This document shows, piece by piece, positions 17,467-25,508 of a stretch of 64,000 nt of DNA. The position numbers and the translations under genes were made by a program. The DNA comes from an uncultured Aquimarina sp. (GTDB lineage: Bacteria; Bacteroidota; Bacteroidia; Flavobacteriales; Flavobacteriaceae), in NCBI GenBank assembly GCA_947500545.1, contig CANMSO010000004.1, positions 372,001-436,000 of the forward strand. The letters are read 5' to 3'. Each line of letters begins with the position of its first letter. The stretch's first letter is position 1. The notes beneath the pieces were generated by a model. It saw only the letters and a program-made list of their open reading frames with translations, was not told the DNA's origin and searched no databases.

Positions 17467-17509
17467 CAAAGGTATGCTTAGCATAAAACAAAACCTCTGA
17501 CAAATATCA
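17467..17509 (-). promoter_or_regulatory. FNR-like dyad 7 and promoter
   Basis: TGACAAATATCA at 17498-17509 and a perfect Bacteroidota -10, TACCTTTG (complement of 17467-17474), at 29.5 nt from the dyad centre. It reads left into the DUF6629/P-ATPase/nrdJ operon. Confidence 0.82.
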
Positions 17510-17650
17510 GTTCAATCGTTAATAAAAGTAGAGATATCGGTCATTCTCCAAGAATCTTTTTGTGTTTACATCTTGGCTCTTTTAATTCGTAGTTCACTCA
17601 AGCATACACCGTTCCGTTTAATTTTTAGCTATGCAATATGGTTTTATCTA

Positions 17651-18070
17651 TTACAAAAATGACAACCTGGTTTTCCATAAAAAATAAGCAGCCCAAAAAG
17701 AAAAGATTGCAAACGGTAAAAATAAAATTGTTCCTGGTGAGATTGAATTTGAAAATGTATCTCTAATAAGTATAACAGTCAAGGAATACCAATACAACAC
17801 ATTCGCCAAATGTGCCGCCAACCAACCAATAGTTTTATTTCTCAAAAGCCCAATAGAACCAATAAAAAGTAAAGGGACGGACCATATCATATCGGCGGTA
17901 CCAAATCCATACGTTGTAGCAAGATTTACCTGTTCTGCAGTATTCCTAAGAGAATACATAGAAGGAAGTCTGTTGAATGCAAAAATCCAAAACAGTAGAT
18001 GTAATATTGCTGCAATCCCATTAACAACTGCAATTATTTTAATTCCAAAATGTAATTTGGAGTTTGTCAT
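17651..18070 (-). CDS. Small four-helix membrane protein
   Basis: 139 residues with four predicted membrane segments (FGIKIIAVVNGIAAILHLLFWIFAF, GTADMIWSVPLLFIGSIGLL, TIGWLAAHLANVLYWYSLTVIL, GTILFLPFAIFSFWAAYFLW). I do not recognise the family. No island dyad lies before it. The preceding 120 bp on the same strand are the remains of another gene ending 4 bp upstream of its start, so the two probably once formed an operon. Confidence 0.6.
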   Translation of the reverse strand: MTNSKLHFGIKIIAVVNGIAAILHLLFWIFAFNRLPSMYSLRNTAEQVNLATTYGFGTADMIWSVPLLFIGSIGLLRNKTIGWLAAHLANVLYWYSLTVILIRDTFSNSISPGTILFLPFAIFSFWAAYFLWKTRLSFL

Positions 18071-18071
18071 T

Positions 18072-18191
18072 TTACTTTATCTTTTTTGTAACATATCTAT
18101 ATGTAAATCTCAATTTCTTATCTTCTAAATCCCATGTGAAGATTTCTTTAGCTTCAAACTCAATCGGTTTAAAACCATTGGGTAACCAGTA
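18072..18191 (-). pseudogene. 3' remnant of a gene of unknown family
   Basis: Read leftward, the bases give a 39-codon open stretch starting after a stop: YWLPNGFKPIEFEAKEIF, then TWDLEDKKLRFTYRYVTKK and a TAA at 18072-18074. There is no start codon and no room for one, since a stop precedes it. Composition and charge pattern look like real protein. It is probably the end of a gene whose 5' part was lost when the transglutaminase operon came to lie next to it. Confidence 0.5.
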
Positions 18192-18251
18192 TTATTTGAT
18201 TGATTGTTTTCTGCATTATTTTCAAATCAAAATTCTACAAGAAACTTATTC

Positions 18252-18959
18252 TCAACTGTTTGCACAAGAATATCTAAGTTTCTTCACTTTTTTATTAATT
18301 CTCCCGATCCATAATCTATAGGCAAAATTCTTTAATACATTAGGCCTATTCTTATATTTTGAGGATTTATAATACTCGATCGGTTCATCATAAACACCAT
18401 GATCTCTTATTACTGCATCCATTTGAACAAATTTTTCATTATCGAGATCTAAGCTAATGCTTGATTCATTTTTTGAACAGGCTACAGAATACCCCGTGTT
18501 CCAGTCTTTTTCTTTTAGTTTACTCTTTCCAGCTTCATAAAATTCTTTATCATTGATATAGGAGTCGATTTTAATCCATTTTCCATCAATTTTAACCTCT
18601 GCCCAACTATGAGATATATATTTAGGCATCAACCAAAAGGCTATTCCGGAGAATAATCCTTTTTGAATATCTTTTTTTATTAATGAGAAATGGATTCTTG
18701 ATTCTATACCGATTGATTTACACAAAGCAATGAATAGTGTTCCTTTTGTATTACACTGACCATAACCGTATTCAATAGTTTTGGATGCTTTAACAAAATC
18801 TCCTTCTTTTGGAAATCCAAATTTAACATTGTCCCTCACATACTGGAAGATCGCCGTAACTTTATCTCGAATTGATATCTGATTATTTGTCAATTCTCGT
18901 GCTTTACTTCTTACAATCGGATGATTATAATCTGCCAAATTATTTTGTGACGTTTCCAT
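18252..18959 (-). CDS. Transglutaminase-like cysteine protease-fold protein
   Basis: 235 residues. The core domain shows the catalytic triad in order: Cys in EYGYGQCNTKGTLFIALC, His in YISHSWAEVKIDGKW, and Asp in IKIDSYIND. No signal peptide or membrane helix is seen, so it should act in the cytosol as a peptidase or acyltransferase. The start overlaps the end of the DinB-family gene by 20 bp, which makes it the third gene of the 20364 operon. Confidence 0.82.
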   Translation of the reverse strand: METSQNNLADYNHPIVRSKARELTNNQISIRDKVTAIFQYVRDNVKFGFPKEGDFVKASKTIEYGYGQCNTKGTLFIALCKSIGIESRIHFSLIKKDIQKGLFSGIAFWLMPKYISHSWAEVKIDGKWIKIDSYINDKEFYEAGKSKLKEKDWNTGYSVACSKNESSISLDLDNEKFVQMDAVIRDHGVYDEPIEYYKSSKYKNRPNVLKNFAYRLWIGRINKKVKKLRYSCANS

Positions 18960-19404
18960 ACTTATTTATAATAGCTATTTGTCCAGCGTGATATGTAGTA
19001 TGCGATATGATTCTTCCGAATGCTTCTGCTTTTGTTTTAGTACCAAACTCTTTGGTTGTAACGGTTGTCTGCCAATCTGCTTCCTTTTGTTTTTGTACAA
19101 TAGATTTTAGCACATCAAAAGCATGGCTTGCATACTCTTTTAATTGGGTAAGGTTAGTCCATTCGTTAGTATCTTTCTGTGCAATTACGGTCTTTGCAAT
19201 AACCTTTGTCTCTCTTGCTCCAAATACATTTTTAGCAAAAAGCAATTCTACATCTGCAATATGCCGTATTAGAAAACCAATACTATTGGGAGAAGGTAGT
19301 AACTTTTTCTTTAGATCATCTTCAGAAAGATATGAAAGTTGATTTGAAAATCGAGTTCTGGCTTCTTGCCAAAGTTCTATGAATATTTGTGTTTTGGTTT
19401 TCAT
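18940..19404 (-). CDS. DinB-family (four-helix metal-binding) protein
   Basis: 154 residues in a four-helix bundle. The three metal-binding His of the DinB/YfiT superfamily are in place: RHIADVE near residue 48 and SHTTYHAGQ near 134 and 138. Members act as thiol S-transferases with bacillithiol or mycothiol, or have unknown roles. Second gene of the operon starting at 20364 (15-bp gap), overlapping the transglutaminase-like gene downstream. Confidence 0.82.
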   Translation of the reverse strand: MKTKTQIFIELWQEARTRFSNQLSYLSEDDLKKKLLPSPNSIGFLIRHIADVELLFAKNVFGARETKVIAKTVIAQKDTNEWTNLTQLKEYASHAFDVLKSIVQKQKEADWQTTVTTKEFGTKTKAEAFGRIISHTTYHAGQIAIINKYGNVTK

Positions 19405-19419
19405 TCTATTTGGTTTTTT

Positions 19420-20364
19420 CTAATCATCAGTAGATATAACACGATTTTCAAAATGTTTCAAAACTCGTAGCGCTCGTAATGTATTCCAGCGACTTGATTT
19501 CCCAGCTTTCTCCATATCAAAATGAGTCTGCCCAGGGTGTTTGGCTTGTACGTTCCAAGTCCTATCTTTTTTCCTTTTTTGTAATATCACATCAATGGCT
19601 GGCTGCATCCTTTTATCCCACTTTGATCCTGAGTATTGAAAATAATCCAGGGTACTAAGGATATCATATCGCCATCTTCTGGGATAACTTAACTTCAGAA
19701 AATCTTTATTGATTATTTCTCCCGTTCTGTCAGAGAGAAATAATTGGTGCATTAGAATAAATTCGATAGCTAATTTCTTTGCTTTAATTAATTCCTTGAG
19801 TCGATATGTATAGCCATTACGTTCATATTCAGTTATTCCTTCCAATACCGATAATGTTGTGTGCAAAGAACTATGAACAGTTCGAAATCTATTAGACCTA
19901 CAATTAAATCCACCATCGGGCATTATTTGTGCTAGTATGCAATCAACAACAGATTTTAAGTCATTTTCATTTGTTTTAAAATATGAAGCATAATTTAAGA
20001 ACATTCCATTAATACATAAGTCAGTCAATTGGTTTTTACCAATAGGCAAAAGTCCTCCGTCATCGGCTTTTTCATTTTGCAAGATAATCTTAATGGATTC
20101 TTTTATAAGTTGATTATTGGGAGAAATGAATAGGTTTCGCAAATCAATTAGCGTATAATGCGAAGAGGTCCATTTGGGTTGATAAAAAGCCTCCCCCCAA
20201 TGACCATTTGGGTTTCGTTTAGACAGAAAAGCCGCTCCCCATCCTTCGAGTTCAATTCGATTTCTGAGATCTTCACGATCGGTTGACAGCAAATCTCGAT
20301 AGACTTGGTATTGAATAGCTACATCTCCTTCGAGTAACCATCTTATAATTTGTTCATTATCCAT
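19420..20364 (-). CDS. Terpenoid-cyclase/prenyltransferase-fold (alpha-alpha toroid) protein
   Basis: 314 residues. It opens MDNEQIIRWLLEGDVAIQYQVYRDLL and contains toroid repeats such as RNPNGHWGEAFYQPKWTSSHYTLIDL and MPDGGFNCRS, with DGG and GxWG turns of the squalene-cyclase superfamily. It lacks an obvious DXDD acid motif, so it is probably not a true cyclase. Cytosolic. First gene of the operon with the DinB and transglutaminase genes; the leader is about 100 nt from the leftward promoter at dyad 8. Confidence 0.72.
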   Translation of the reverse strand: MDNEQIIRWLLEGDVAIQYQVYRDLLSTDREDLRNRIELEGWGAAFLSKRNPNGHWGEAFYQPKWTSSHYTLIDLRNLFISPNNQLIKESIKIILQNEKADDGGLLPIGKNQLTDLCINGMFLNYASYFKTNENDLKSVVDCILAQIMPDGGFNCRSNRFRTVHSSLHTTLSVLEGITEYERNGYTYRLKELIKAKKLAIEFILMHQLFLSDRTGEIINKDFLKLSYPRRWRYDILSTLDYFQYSGSKWDKRMQPAIDVILQKRKKDRTWNVQAKHPGQTHFDMEKAGKSSRWNTLRALRVLKHFENRVISTDD

Positions 20365-20471
20365 TTTACTTTTATCTAGTGAATATTCACAAACCTATCA
20401 AAGTATTTCTCATTCAAAATATGCCGGATGACGAACTTTCCATTATAAAAAACACTATAAATCATGGTATT

Positions 20472-20545
20472 CAAATTTACTAAGGAAAGAAAGCTTAAAA
20501 GATGACAATTATCATAGTACCAGTCGCTTATACCGAATAATTTTA
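20472..20545. promoter_or_regulatory. FNR-like dyad 8 with divergent promoters
   Basis: TGACAATTATCA at 20503-20514. Rightward -10 TAATTTTA at 20538-20545 serves the peroxiredoxin; leftward TAAATTTG (complement of 20472-20479), a perfect TAnnTTTG, serves the 20364 operon. Both begin 29.5 nt from the centre. Confidence 0.8.
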
Positions 20546-20586
20546 TGCTTTCGATTATTTAAACATACACTCAAAAACCTAAAACT

Positions 20587-21252
20587 ATGGACGATAGAGA
20601 AATAGAAATAAATATCATGCCCAGAATCGGGGATGATGCACCAGACTTTGAAGCATTAACTACTCACGGAAAGATCAAATTCTCTGAATTTGCAGATGGG
20701 AAATGGATCGTTCTATTTTCGCATCCTGCCGATTTTACACCGGTATGCACTACAGAATTAAGTGGCTTTGCAAAGAGAAAACAAGAGTTTGAAGCGCTAA
20801 ATACCAAACTCATTGGACTAAGTATTGATAGTATTCATTCTCATCTGGCTTGGGTAAATAATGTACGCGAAAAAACCAATGTATATCTCGATTTTCCAAT
20901 CATTGCAGATATCGATATGAAGGTTGCCAAATTATATGGTATGCTACAACCTAATGAAAGTGAAACCGCAGCAGTACGTGCTGTTTTCTTTATTGACCCT
21001 TACCAAAAGATTAGGTTAATGATGTATTATCCTCTAAATGTTGGCCGTAATATGAATGAAATCCTGAGAGTTCTTGAAGCATTGCAAGTTTCTGACAAGC
21101 ACAAAGTAGCATTACCTCTGGATTGGAAAAAAGGTGACAAAGTGATTGTGCCACCGCCCAAAACTCTAGAAGAAATGGAAGATAGAATCCAGGATGATAC
21201 CTGCGAAAAAGTAGATTTCTATCTGGCCCGAAAAGATTTACAATTAAACTGA
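20587..21252 (+). CDS. 1-Cys type peroxiredoxin (Prx6/PrxA family)
   Basis: 221 residues. The peroxidatic site is DFTPVCTTELSGFA (PxxxT/SxxC) near residue 50, and the C-terminal dimer domain typical of Prx6 is present (ALPLDWKKGDKVIVPPPKTLEEMEDRI). A second Cys sits in DDTCEKVDFY near the end, as in archaeal-type members that can form a disulfide. It reduces hydrogen peroxide and organic peroxides in the cytosol. The stop and the next ATG overlap (TGATG). Driven by dyad 8. Confidence 0.93.
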   Translation: MDDREIEINIMPRIGDDAPDFEALTTHGKIKFSEFADGKWIVLFSHPADFTPVCTTELSGFAKRKQEFEALNTKLIGLSIDSIHSHLAWVNNVREKTNVYLDFPIIADIDMKVAKLYGMLQPNESETAAVRAVFFIDPYQKIRLMMYYPLNVGRNMNEILRVLEALQVSDKHKVALPLDWKKGDKVIVPPPKTLEEMEDRIQDDTCEKVDFYLARKDLQLN

Positions 21253-21761
21253 TGAAAATTAATAAGCTTTTTATAGTAATACTTCTAATTGTTGGTACTC
21301 TGGCTTTAGAAAGTTGCGGACCTGTAGTTATATCTTCAAGGCCAGATGCTCCTCCACCCGTATGGTTTTATCCAAATAGAGTCGAGGTGGTACGATATAT
21401 TTATTTTCCGGAATATCAAATTTACTATGATATTCATCTAAGAAACTACACGTATTATGAAAACGATATCTGGATTACGGTACATGTGCTTCCACCTCGT
21501 TTTAATCATATCAATTTAAGAAGATCAAGATATGTTCGAGTTCGTAATTATCGTGGAGATGATATACGAAGTTACCATAGTACGAGTAGGTATAGTACCC
21601 GTAGTCGATATGATAATAGAAGTAGGTATGATAGAAGCCGTACCTCTAGAAGCAGAAGTACGACAACTAGAAGTAGAAGCACTAAAAGTAATAACATATC
21701 TAGAAGCAGAGATAAAAGCACCAGGAGTAGAAGTTCACGATCAAGAGATAGTATAAACTAA
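21252..21761 (+). CDS. Lipoprotein with Arg/Ser-rich C-terminal tail
   Basis: 169 residues. Signal peptide ending in a lipobox (LALESCG, Cys near residue 22). The middle is Tyr- and Pro-rich (PPPVWFYPNRVEVVRYIYFPEYQIYYDIHLRNYTYYENDIW). The last ~60 residues are almost only Arg, Ser, Tyr, Asp and Thr in RSRY/TRSRS repeats, encoded by repetitive AGAAGTAGA-like DNA. Coupled to the peroxiredoxin gene by a 1-bp overlap. It should sit in the periplasm on a membrane; a strongly basic tail could bind polyanions, but function is unknown. Confidence 0.72.
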   Translation: MKINKLFIVILLIVGTLALESCGPVVISSRPDAPPPVWFYPNRVEVVRYIYFPEYQIYYDIHLRNYTYYENDIWITVHVLPPRFNHINLRRSRYVRVRNYRGDDIRSYHSTSRYSTRSRYDNRSRYDRSRTSRSRSTTTRSRSTKSNNISRSRDKSTRSRSSRSRDSIN

Positions 21762-21834
21762 TGTCTGAGGTTTTACCAAAAATTTATCTTGTTCTCGATG
21801 ACCAGGATTTTGAATTAAAAAAAGTGATTTATCT

Positions 21835-22284
21835 TTAAATTTCATAATCCCTTTTAGTACTTGGCAAATGCGTTATCATTATAATCGCAACACCCAGCAT
21901 AGAATAGACAAAGTGTGCAATATCAAAGCTTTTTATAAAAAAAAGTTGCATGTTTATCCACATTATTAGTAATAAGCCAACGTAGTAAGAAAAGGTCCAG
22001 GCCCAATGATGATTTTTATACAGATTAAGTTTCTCTGCCGTCGAGAAGTGCTTCTTTTTTATTAATCCATATAATACAATGCCAGGAAATACTCCTAAAA
22101 CAAGGAATAAAAACAGCGCGGGGATTAAAAAATCAGGAAAAGGAGTATCTTGAAGCAACTTGATGGGTAATCCAAGCTTTTCTCCAGAAGGATCAATAAT
22201 CATTAACAACCCAGAGGGAACGGCACTAATTACCTGAAATAATATTAGAAACATTAAGACGTATGTAGTGATGGACCGTTTCAT
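21835..22284 (-). CDS. Small four-helix membrane protein
   Basis: 149 residues with four membrane segments (YVLMFLILFQVISAVPSGLLMI, FLIPALFLFLVLGVFPGIVLYGLI, HWAWTFSYYVGLLLIMWINMQLF, IAHFVYSMLGVAIIMITHL). Not recognised beyond a general resemblance to small DUF integral membrane proteins. Fourth and last gene of the flavodoxin/DUF302/DUF4332 unit (32-bp gap). Confidence 0.62.
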   Translation of the reverse strand: MKRSITTYVLMFLILFQVISAVPSGLLMIIDPSGEKLGLPIKLLQDTPFPDFLIPALFLFLVLGVFPGIVLYGLIKKKHFSTAEKLNLYKNHHWAWTFSYYVGLLLIMWINMQLFFIKSFDIAHFVYSMLGVAIIMITHLPSTKRDYEI

Positions 22285-22316
22285 TTCTTCTATAATTTTG
22301 ACGCGCTTTATAAATA

Positions 22317-22988
22317 TTAATATTCAATATCAAGAGGTAACATCTTTGCTGATTCTACAAGCATTTTCATATCATTTAATCCAATATGAGCCGGGTAAAA
22401 GTTTCTTTCGGCATTTAGTTTTTTAATCGTTGCGTAGAGCTGATCCGGATTAGCATTTGCAACTTTTTCCAATGTATCATACCCAGCTTCATACAAAACA
22501 TAAGCAAAGGTGTGATTTACCCATCTAATTCTGGAAAGGTCGGTTAACCTAGTTAGTCTTAGAATTTCTTTATTGCTAATTCCTGTTTGTTTAGAAAGTT
22601 GTGCTCTATCCTCTTGGGTTATTATTCTTTCAAACAGATGATGTGTATTTTTAATACCATGCTTTTCTAATTTCGACATAATTTCTTCAGAAGTTTCAGG
22701 AAAATCTTTGATCCTATTGGGTTTTCTAAGGTATCCGTTAATCATCCTTCGTAATACGTTAAGATATGGTTCTGGCAGACCACTTTGTTTAGAGAACTCT
22801 ACTAGTCGATCTTTGCGCTTCAGTATTTTTTGTAGCTCCTGGAGGTTATGAATCCCCTGTTTTTTTATAATACCAAGATGATCTATATGTTCTTTCAACG
22901 CCTTCCAGCTAGGAATAAGATGAGAGGATTCTATAATGTCCTTATAATCTTCGATACTAATTTTTGATAAATCTATATCATACCCCAT
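22317..22988 (-). CDS. DUF4332 family protein (helix-hairpin-helix repeats)
   Basis: 223 residues, all-helical and soluble, with repeated helix-hairpin-helix-like units (GIHNLQELQKIL, GIKNTHHLFERI, GYDTLEKVANANPDQLYATI), the DUF4332 pattern. Such domains can bind DNA or proteins, but no role is established. Third gene of the 23977 operon, 41 bp after DUF302. Confidence 0.72.
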   Translation of the reverse strand: MGYDIDLSKISIEDYKDIIESSHLIPSWKALKEHIDHLGIIKKQGIHNLQELQKILKRKDRLVEFSKQSGLPEPYLNVLRRMINGYLRKPNRIKDFPETSEEIMSKLEKHGIKNTHHLFERIITQEDRAQLSKQTGISNKEILRLTRLTDLSRIRWVNHTFAYVLYEAGYDTLEKVANANPDQLYATIKKLNAERNFYPAHIGLNDMKMLVESAKMLPLDIEY

Positions 22989-23029
22989 GGTTTCTCTGTT
23001 TTGTTCATCAGTTCAAAAGCGTAGAAAAT

Positions 23030-23425
23030 TTATTTCGTTAGGTTAGCAATAACTCTTTTCAATTTATCTCTTACGTTTCTGGCAATTTCAATCAAATATT
23101 CATTTTCTACGGCAATCATAGAAGCTGCAGGATCTACCACTGAGACTTCTATCTTTCCTTTTTCCTTTTCCTGAATGATTACATTACAAGGAAGCATAGT
23201 TCCTATTTTGTCTTCAACTTGCAGAGCTTCATAAGCAAATGGCGGATTGCAAGCTCCCAAAATCTTATAGTTACAAAAATCTACATCTAATTTTCTTTTT
23301 AATGTGGCTTTCATATCAATTTCTGTTAATACGCCAAAGCCTTCATTTTTAAGTTCATGAATTACCTTTTCTGTAGCTTCGCTAAATGTTACTCCTTCTA
23401 GGATTGTGTTAAAATAATAGTTCAT
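23030..23425 (-). CDS. DUF302 family protein
   Basis: 131 residues, no signal peptide. The DUF302 pattern is clear: FSEATEKVIHELKNEGFGVLTEIDMKATL, LDVDFCNYKILGACNPPFAYEALQ, IGTMLPCNVIIQE. Conserved Cys residues occur in VDFCNYKILGACNP and MLPCN. Function unknown; members often accompany sulfur or redox genes. Second gene of the flavodoxin operon (15-bp gap). Confidence 0.88.
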   Translation of the reverse strand: MNYYFNTILEGVTFSEATEKVIHELKNEGFGVLTEIDMKATLKRKLDVDFCNYKILGACNPPFAYEALQVEDKIGTMLPCNVIIQEKEKGKIEVSVVDPAASMIAVENEYLIEIARNVRDKLKRVIANLTK

Positions 23426-23440
23426 TTTTGGTAATTTATC

Positions 23441-23977
23441 TTATTGTAATACTTCTTTTTTGGCTGAATAAGAGCTTAAAAGCCTTTGATACCTTTCTTG
23501 TTGTTTAAAGGTTTTTATATCATCCTGGGTCACCTTGTATATCGAATTCTTTTGCTCCTCGTATGTTGGTAGTTTCAGGATCTCGAATTCTATGATTGTT
23601 TGTGGGGCATACGCTGCCAATCTTTTTAACTGCTTTGCAATTTTTTCATTTTGTGTCTCTCTTCCGCTACAAAGCGTGATGAACGAATAGTTTTTTAAAT
23701 AGGTTTTATTTTTTCTGATAAACGTTTTCATGGGATTAGCAATCAAATAATTCCAAATGGGCGCCAACAACAGAATATGATCATACTGCTCCCAAGGTAT
23801 TGACAGCTCATTAATCTTAGGAAAACGATTAAAGAGCATATCTAACATAATCCTGAACATCGCACGTTTCTTGGGTTCTGTAATCTGTAATACATCTGCC
23901 CGCAAATCCTTACCCATAGCATCAGCCAACGTTTTATTATTGCCTGTAAACGAAAAATAAACAATTAGTGTTTTCAT
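23441..23977 (-). CDS. Flavodoxin family protein
   Basis: 178 residues. The phosphate-binding loop is at the N-terminus (VYFSFTGNNKTLA, S-x-T-G-N-N), and PIWNYLIANPMKTFI matches the second flavin loop (P-x-W). It binds FMN and transfers single electrons, or acts as an FMN-dependent quinone reductase. First gene of a four-gene unit with DUF302, DUF4332 and a membrane protein. The nearest dyad (9) has a poor -10 element. Confidence 0.86.
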   Translation of the reverse strand: MKTLIVYFSFTGNNKTLADAMGKDLRADVLQITEPKKRAMFRIMLDMLFNRFPKINELSIPWEQYDHILLLAPIWNYLIANPMKTFIRKNKTYLKNYSFITLCSGRETQNEKIAKQLKRLAAYAPQTIIEFEILKLPTYEEQKNSIYKVTQDDIKTFKQQERYQRLLSSYSAKKEVLQ

Positions 23978-24016
23978 GGTTCTTCTATTTTATGAATAGT
24001 CCGTTAAATACCAGCA

Positions 24017-24059
24017 TGAATTTCGACAACCTAAACCAGAAAACAAATGACATCCATCA
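24017..24059 (-). promoter_or_regulatory. FNR-like dyad 9, weak -10
   Basis: TGACATCCATCA at 24048-24059. At the standard leftward position the sequence is GAAATTCA, which lacks the TA. It faces the flavodoxin operon starting at 23977. The gene-free stretch 23978-24300 (323 bp) holds this site, dyad 10 and the SYLF leader; nothing else was seen. Confidence 0.5.
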
Positions 24060-24108
24060 GCTCAGAAATACTTCCTCCGGTCAAAGGAATCAAGTTACTT
24101 TAAGAACA

Positions 24109-24151
24109 TGATTATAATCATTTTAATATTAACTAGGGTAGTCTATTTTTA
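24109..24151 (+). promoter_or_regulatory. FNR-like dyad 10 and promoter
   Basis: Perfect palindrome TGATTATAATCA at 24109-24120 and TATTTTTA at 24144-24151 at the standard distance, reading right. It leaves a long leader of about 145 nt before the SYLF gene. Confidence 0.78.
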
Positions 24152-24300
24152 GCTCCAATTCAAAAAACATAACAGAGGGTGTTGATTTTAATCGTATTTG
24201 TAAATAGAAAATCAAGCTAAATTTTTAGAGTTCTTGGTCTTTTAGATATTCGGAGTTTGGGAGACATTAAATCATCCTTCAACATTAAAAATCAGGTGTC

Positions 24301-24855
24301 ATGAAAACATTAAAATTTAAAAAATCGAAAATCGCAATTGCACTTTTAAGTTTTGTATTGTCTCTTACAATGAGTGCTCAAATAGGAGGATGGAATCCCG
24401 AACTGGAAAGTGAGGCAAAAGAAACATTGCAAGCAATGATCAAAAAAACACCTAAACTTCAGTCTTTTTGTGATAAATCTTATGGTTATGCTGTTTTTCC
24501 CAAAGTTACAAAAGCTGCTTTAACGATTGGCGGTGCAATTGGCAATGGCGTAGTGTATAAAAATCATGTGGTCGTTGGGACTTCAAGATTGAAACAAGCA
24601 TCCTTTGGTTTACAATTTGGAGGGCAACAATATAGTGAGGTTATCTTCTTTGAAAATCAGGATTACTTTGAGCGATTTACGAATGGAAAATTAAAGTTTG
24701 ATGCTCAGGCATCTGCTGTGGTTTTAAAAGAAGGAGCTTCAGTTGATGTTGCGTATCAAGAAGGCGTAGCAGTATTTACCTCAACCAAAGGAGGAATAAT
24801 GGTCGAAGCCTCTATAGGGGGGCAACATTTTAAATATAAACCAAAATCTAAATAA
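24301..24855 (+). CDS. Exported SYLF/Ysc84 lipid-binding domain protein
   Basis: 184 residues with a signal peptide (MKTLKFKKSKIAIALLSFVLSLTMSAQ). The SYLF domain follows: SYGYAVFPKVTKAALTIGGAIGNGVVY, then GLQFGGQQYSEVIFF and AVFTSTKGGIMVEASIGGQHFKY. SYLF domains bind phosphoinositides or other lipids in eukaryotes; in bacteria they are periplasmic and unassigned. First of two genes (21-bp gap) under dyad 10, with an unusually long leader. Confidence 0.85.
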   Translation: MKTLKFKKSKIAIALLSFVLSLTMSAQIGGWNPELESEAKETLQAMIKKTPKLQSFCDKSYGYAVFPKVTKAALTIGGAIGNGVVYKNHVVVGTSRLKQASFGLQFGGQQYSEVIFFENQDYFERFTNGKLKFDAQASAVVLKEGASVDVAYQEGVAVFTSTKGGIMVEASIGGQHFKYKPKSK

Positions 24856-24876
24856 TCGTATCAATAATCAAAACTC

Positions 24877-25353
24877 ATGAAAAAATTAATACTAGTAGGT
24901 CTATGTACCATCGTAACAATGCTCAATGTAACCGCACAAGAGGAATTGGAAAAAACAAAACCTGAGTATGAGGTTAAAGTGATAACAAGTGTAGAATCTA
25001 TAGTTCCACTTGGTTTAGGTCGTTCACGACTCATTTCAGCAAATGCAGAACGAGATTATAGAGAATTCTCATCAGAACAAACTGAAGAAGATAATACTCG
25101 CAATAAATCAAAGCGAAAAGATATTCGTGTCAAGGATTTTGAAGAAACCAAATTATTAAACTTCTATAATATAGGTGGTATACGCTTTCAGAATATTGCT
25201 GCCAATGATGCCGTGATATCATCAAAATTAACCTCGATGTTGGCAAATGGCTGGGATTTGATATTTGTTACCAGTGCTGTAGAAAGTGATGCTGGTGAAA
25301 CCGATGAACAAGGAATATTTATAACACGATATATTTTTAAAAGACGGTTATAA
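24877..25353 (+). CDS. Secreted protein of unknown function
   Basis: 158 residues with signal peptide MKKLILVGLCTIVTMLNVTAQ. The mature part has a charged, polar stretch (SEQTEEDNTRNKSKRKDIRVKDFEETKLLNFYN) then GGIRFQNIAANDAVISSKLTSMLANGWDLIFVTSAVES, which looks like a small alpha/beta domain. Found as the second gene behind the SYLF gene. Family not recognised with confidence. Confidence 0.6.
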   Translation: MKKLILVGLCTIVTMLNVTAQEELEKTKPEYEVKVITSVESIVPLGLGRSRLISANAERDYREFSSEQTEEDNTRNKSKRKDIRVKDFEETKLLNFYNIGGIRFQNIAANDAVISSKLTSMLANGWDLIFVTSAVESDAGETDEQGIFITRYIFKRRL

Positions 25354-25508
25354 TTTTATGAAGTTATACACTTCGCAGAGTGAGATACCGTAATATCAAA
25401 ATAGGATACAAAAGAATTAAAATAAAACAGCAGACAACATTGTGCAAGATTACATTAGCGATAATGAAATGAAACTGTAGCCAAAATTTTCCAATAGAAA
25501 ATCCGATT

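Noticed and set aside
18064..18321. Plus-strand frame of 85 codons near the gene remnant
   Set aside because: It runs opposite real minus-strand coding sequence and the peptide has no recognisable features.
20379..20390. Palindrome GTGAATATTCAC before the toroid-protein gene
   Set aside because: It has TGA-N4-TCA spacing rather than N6, lies too near the start codon for the same promoter layout, and the gene already has a well-placed promoter at 20472-20479.
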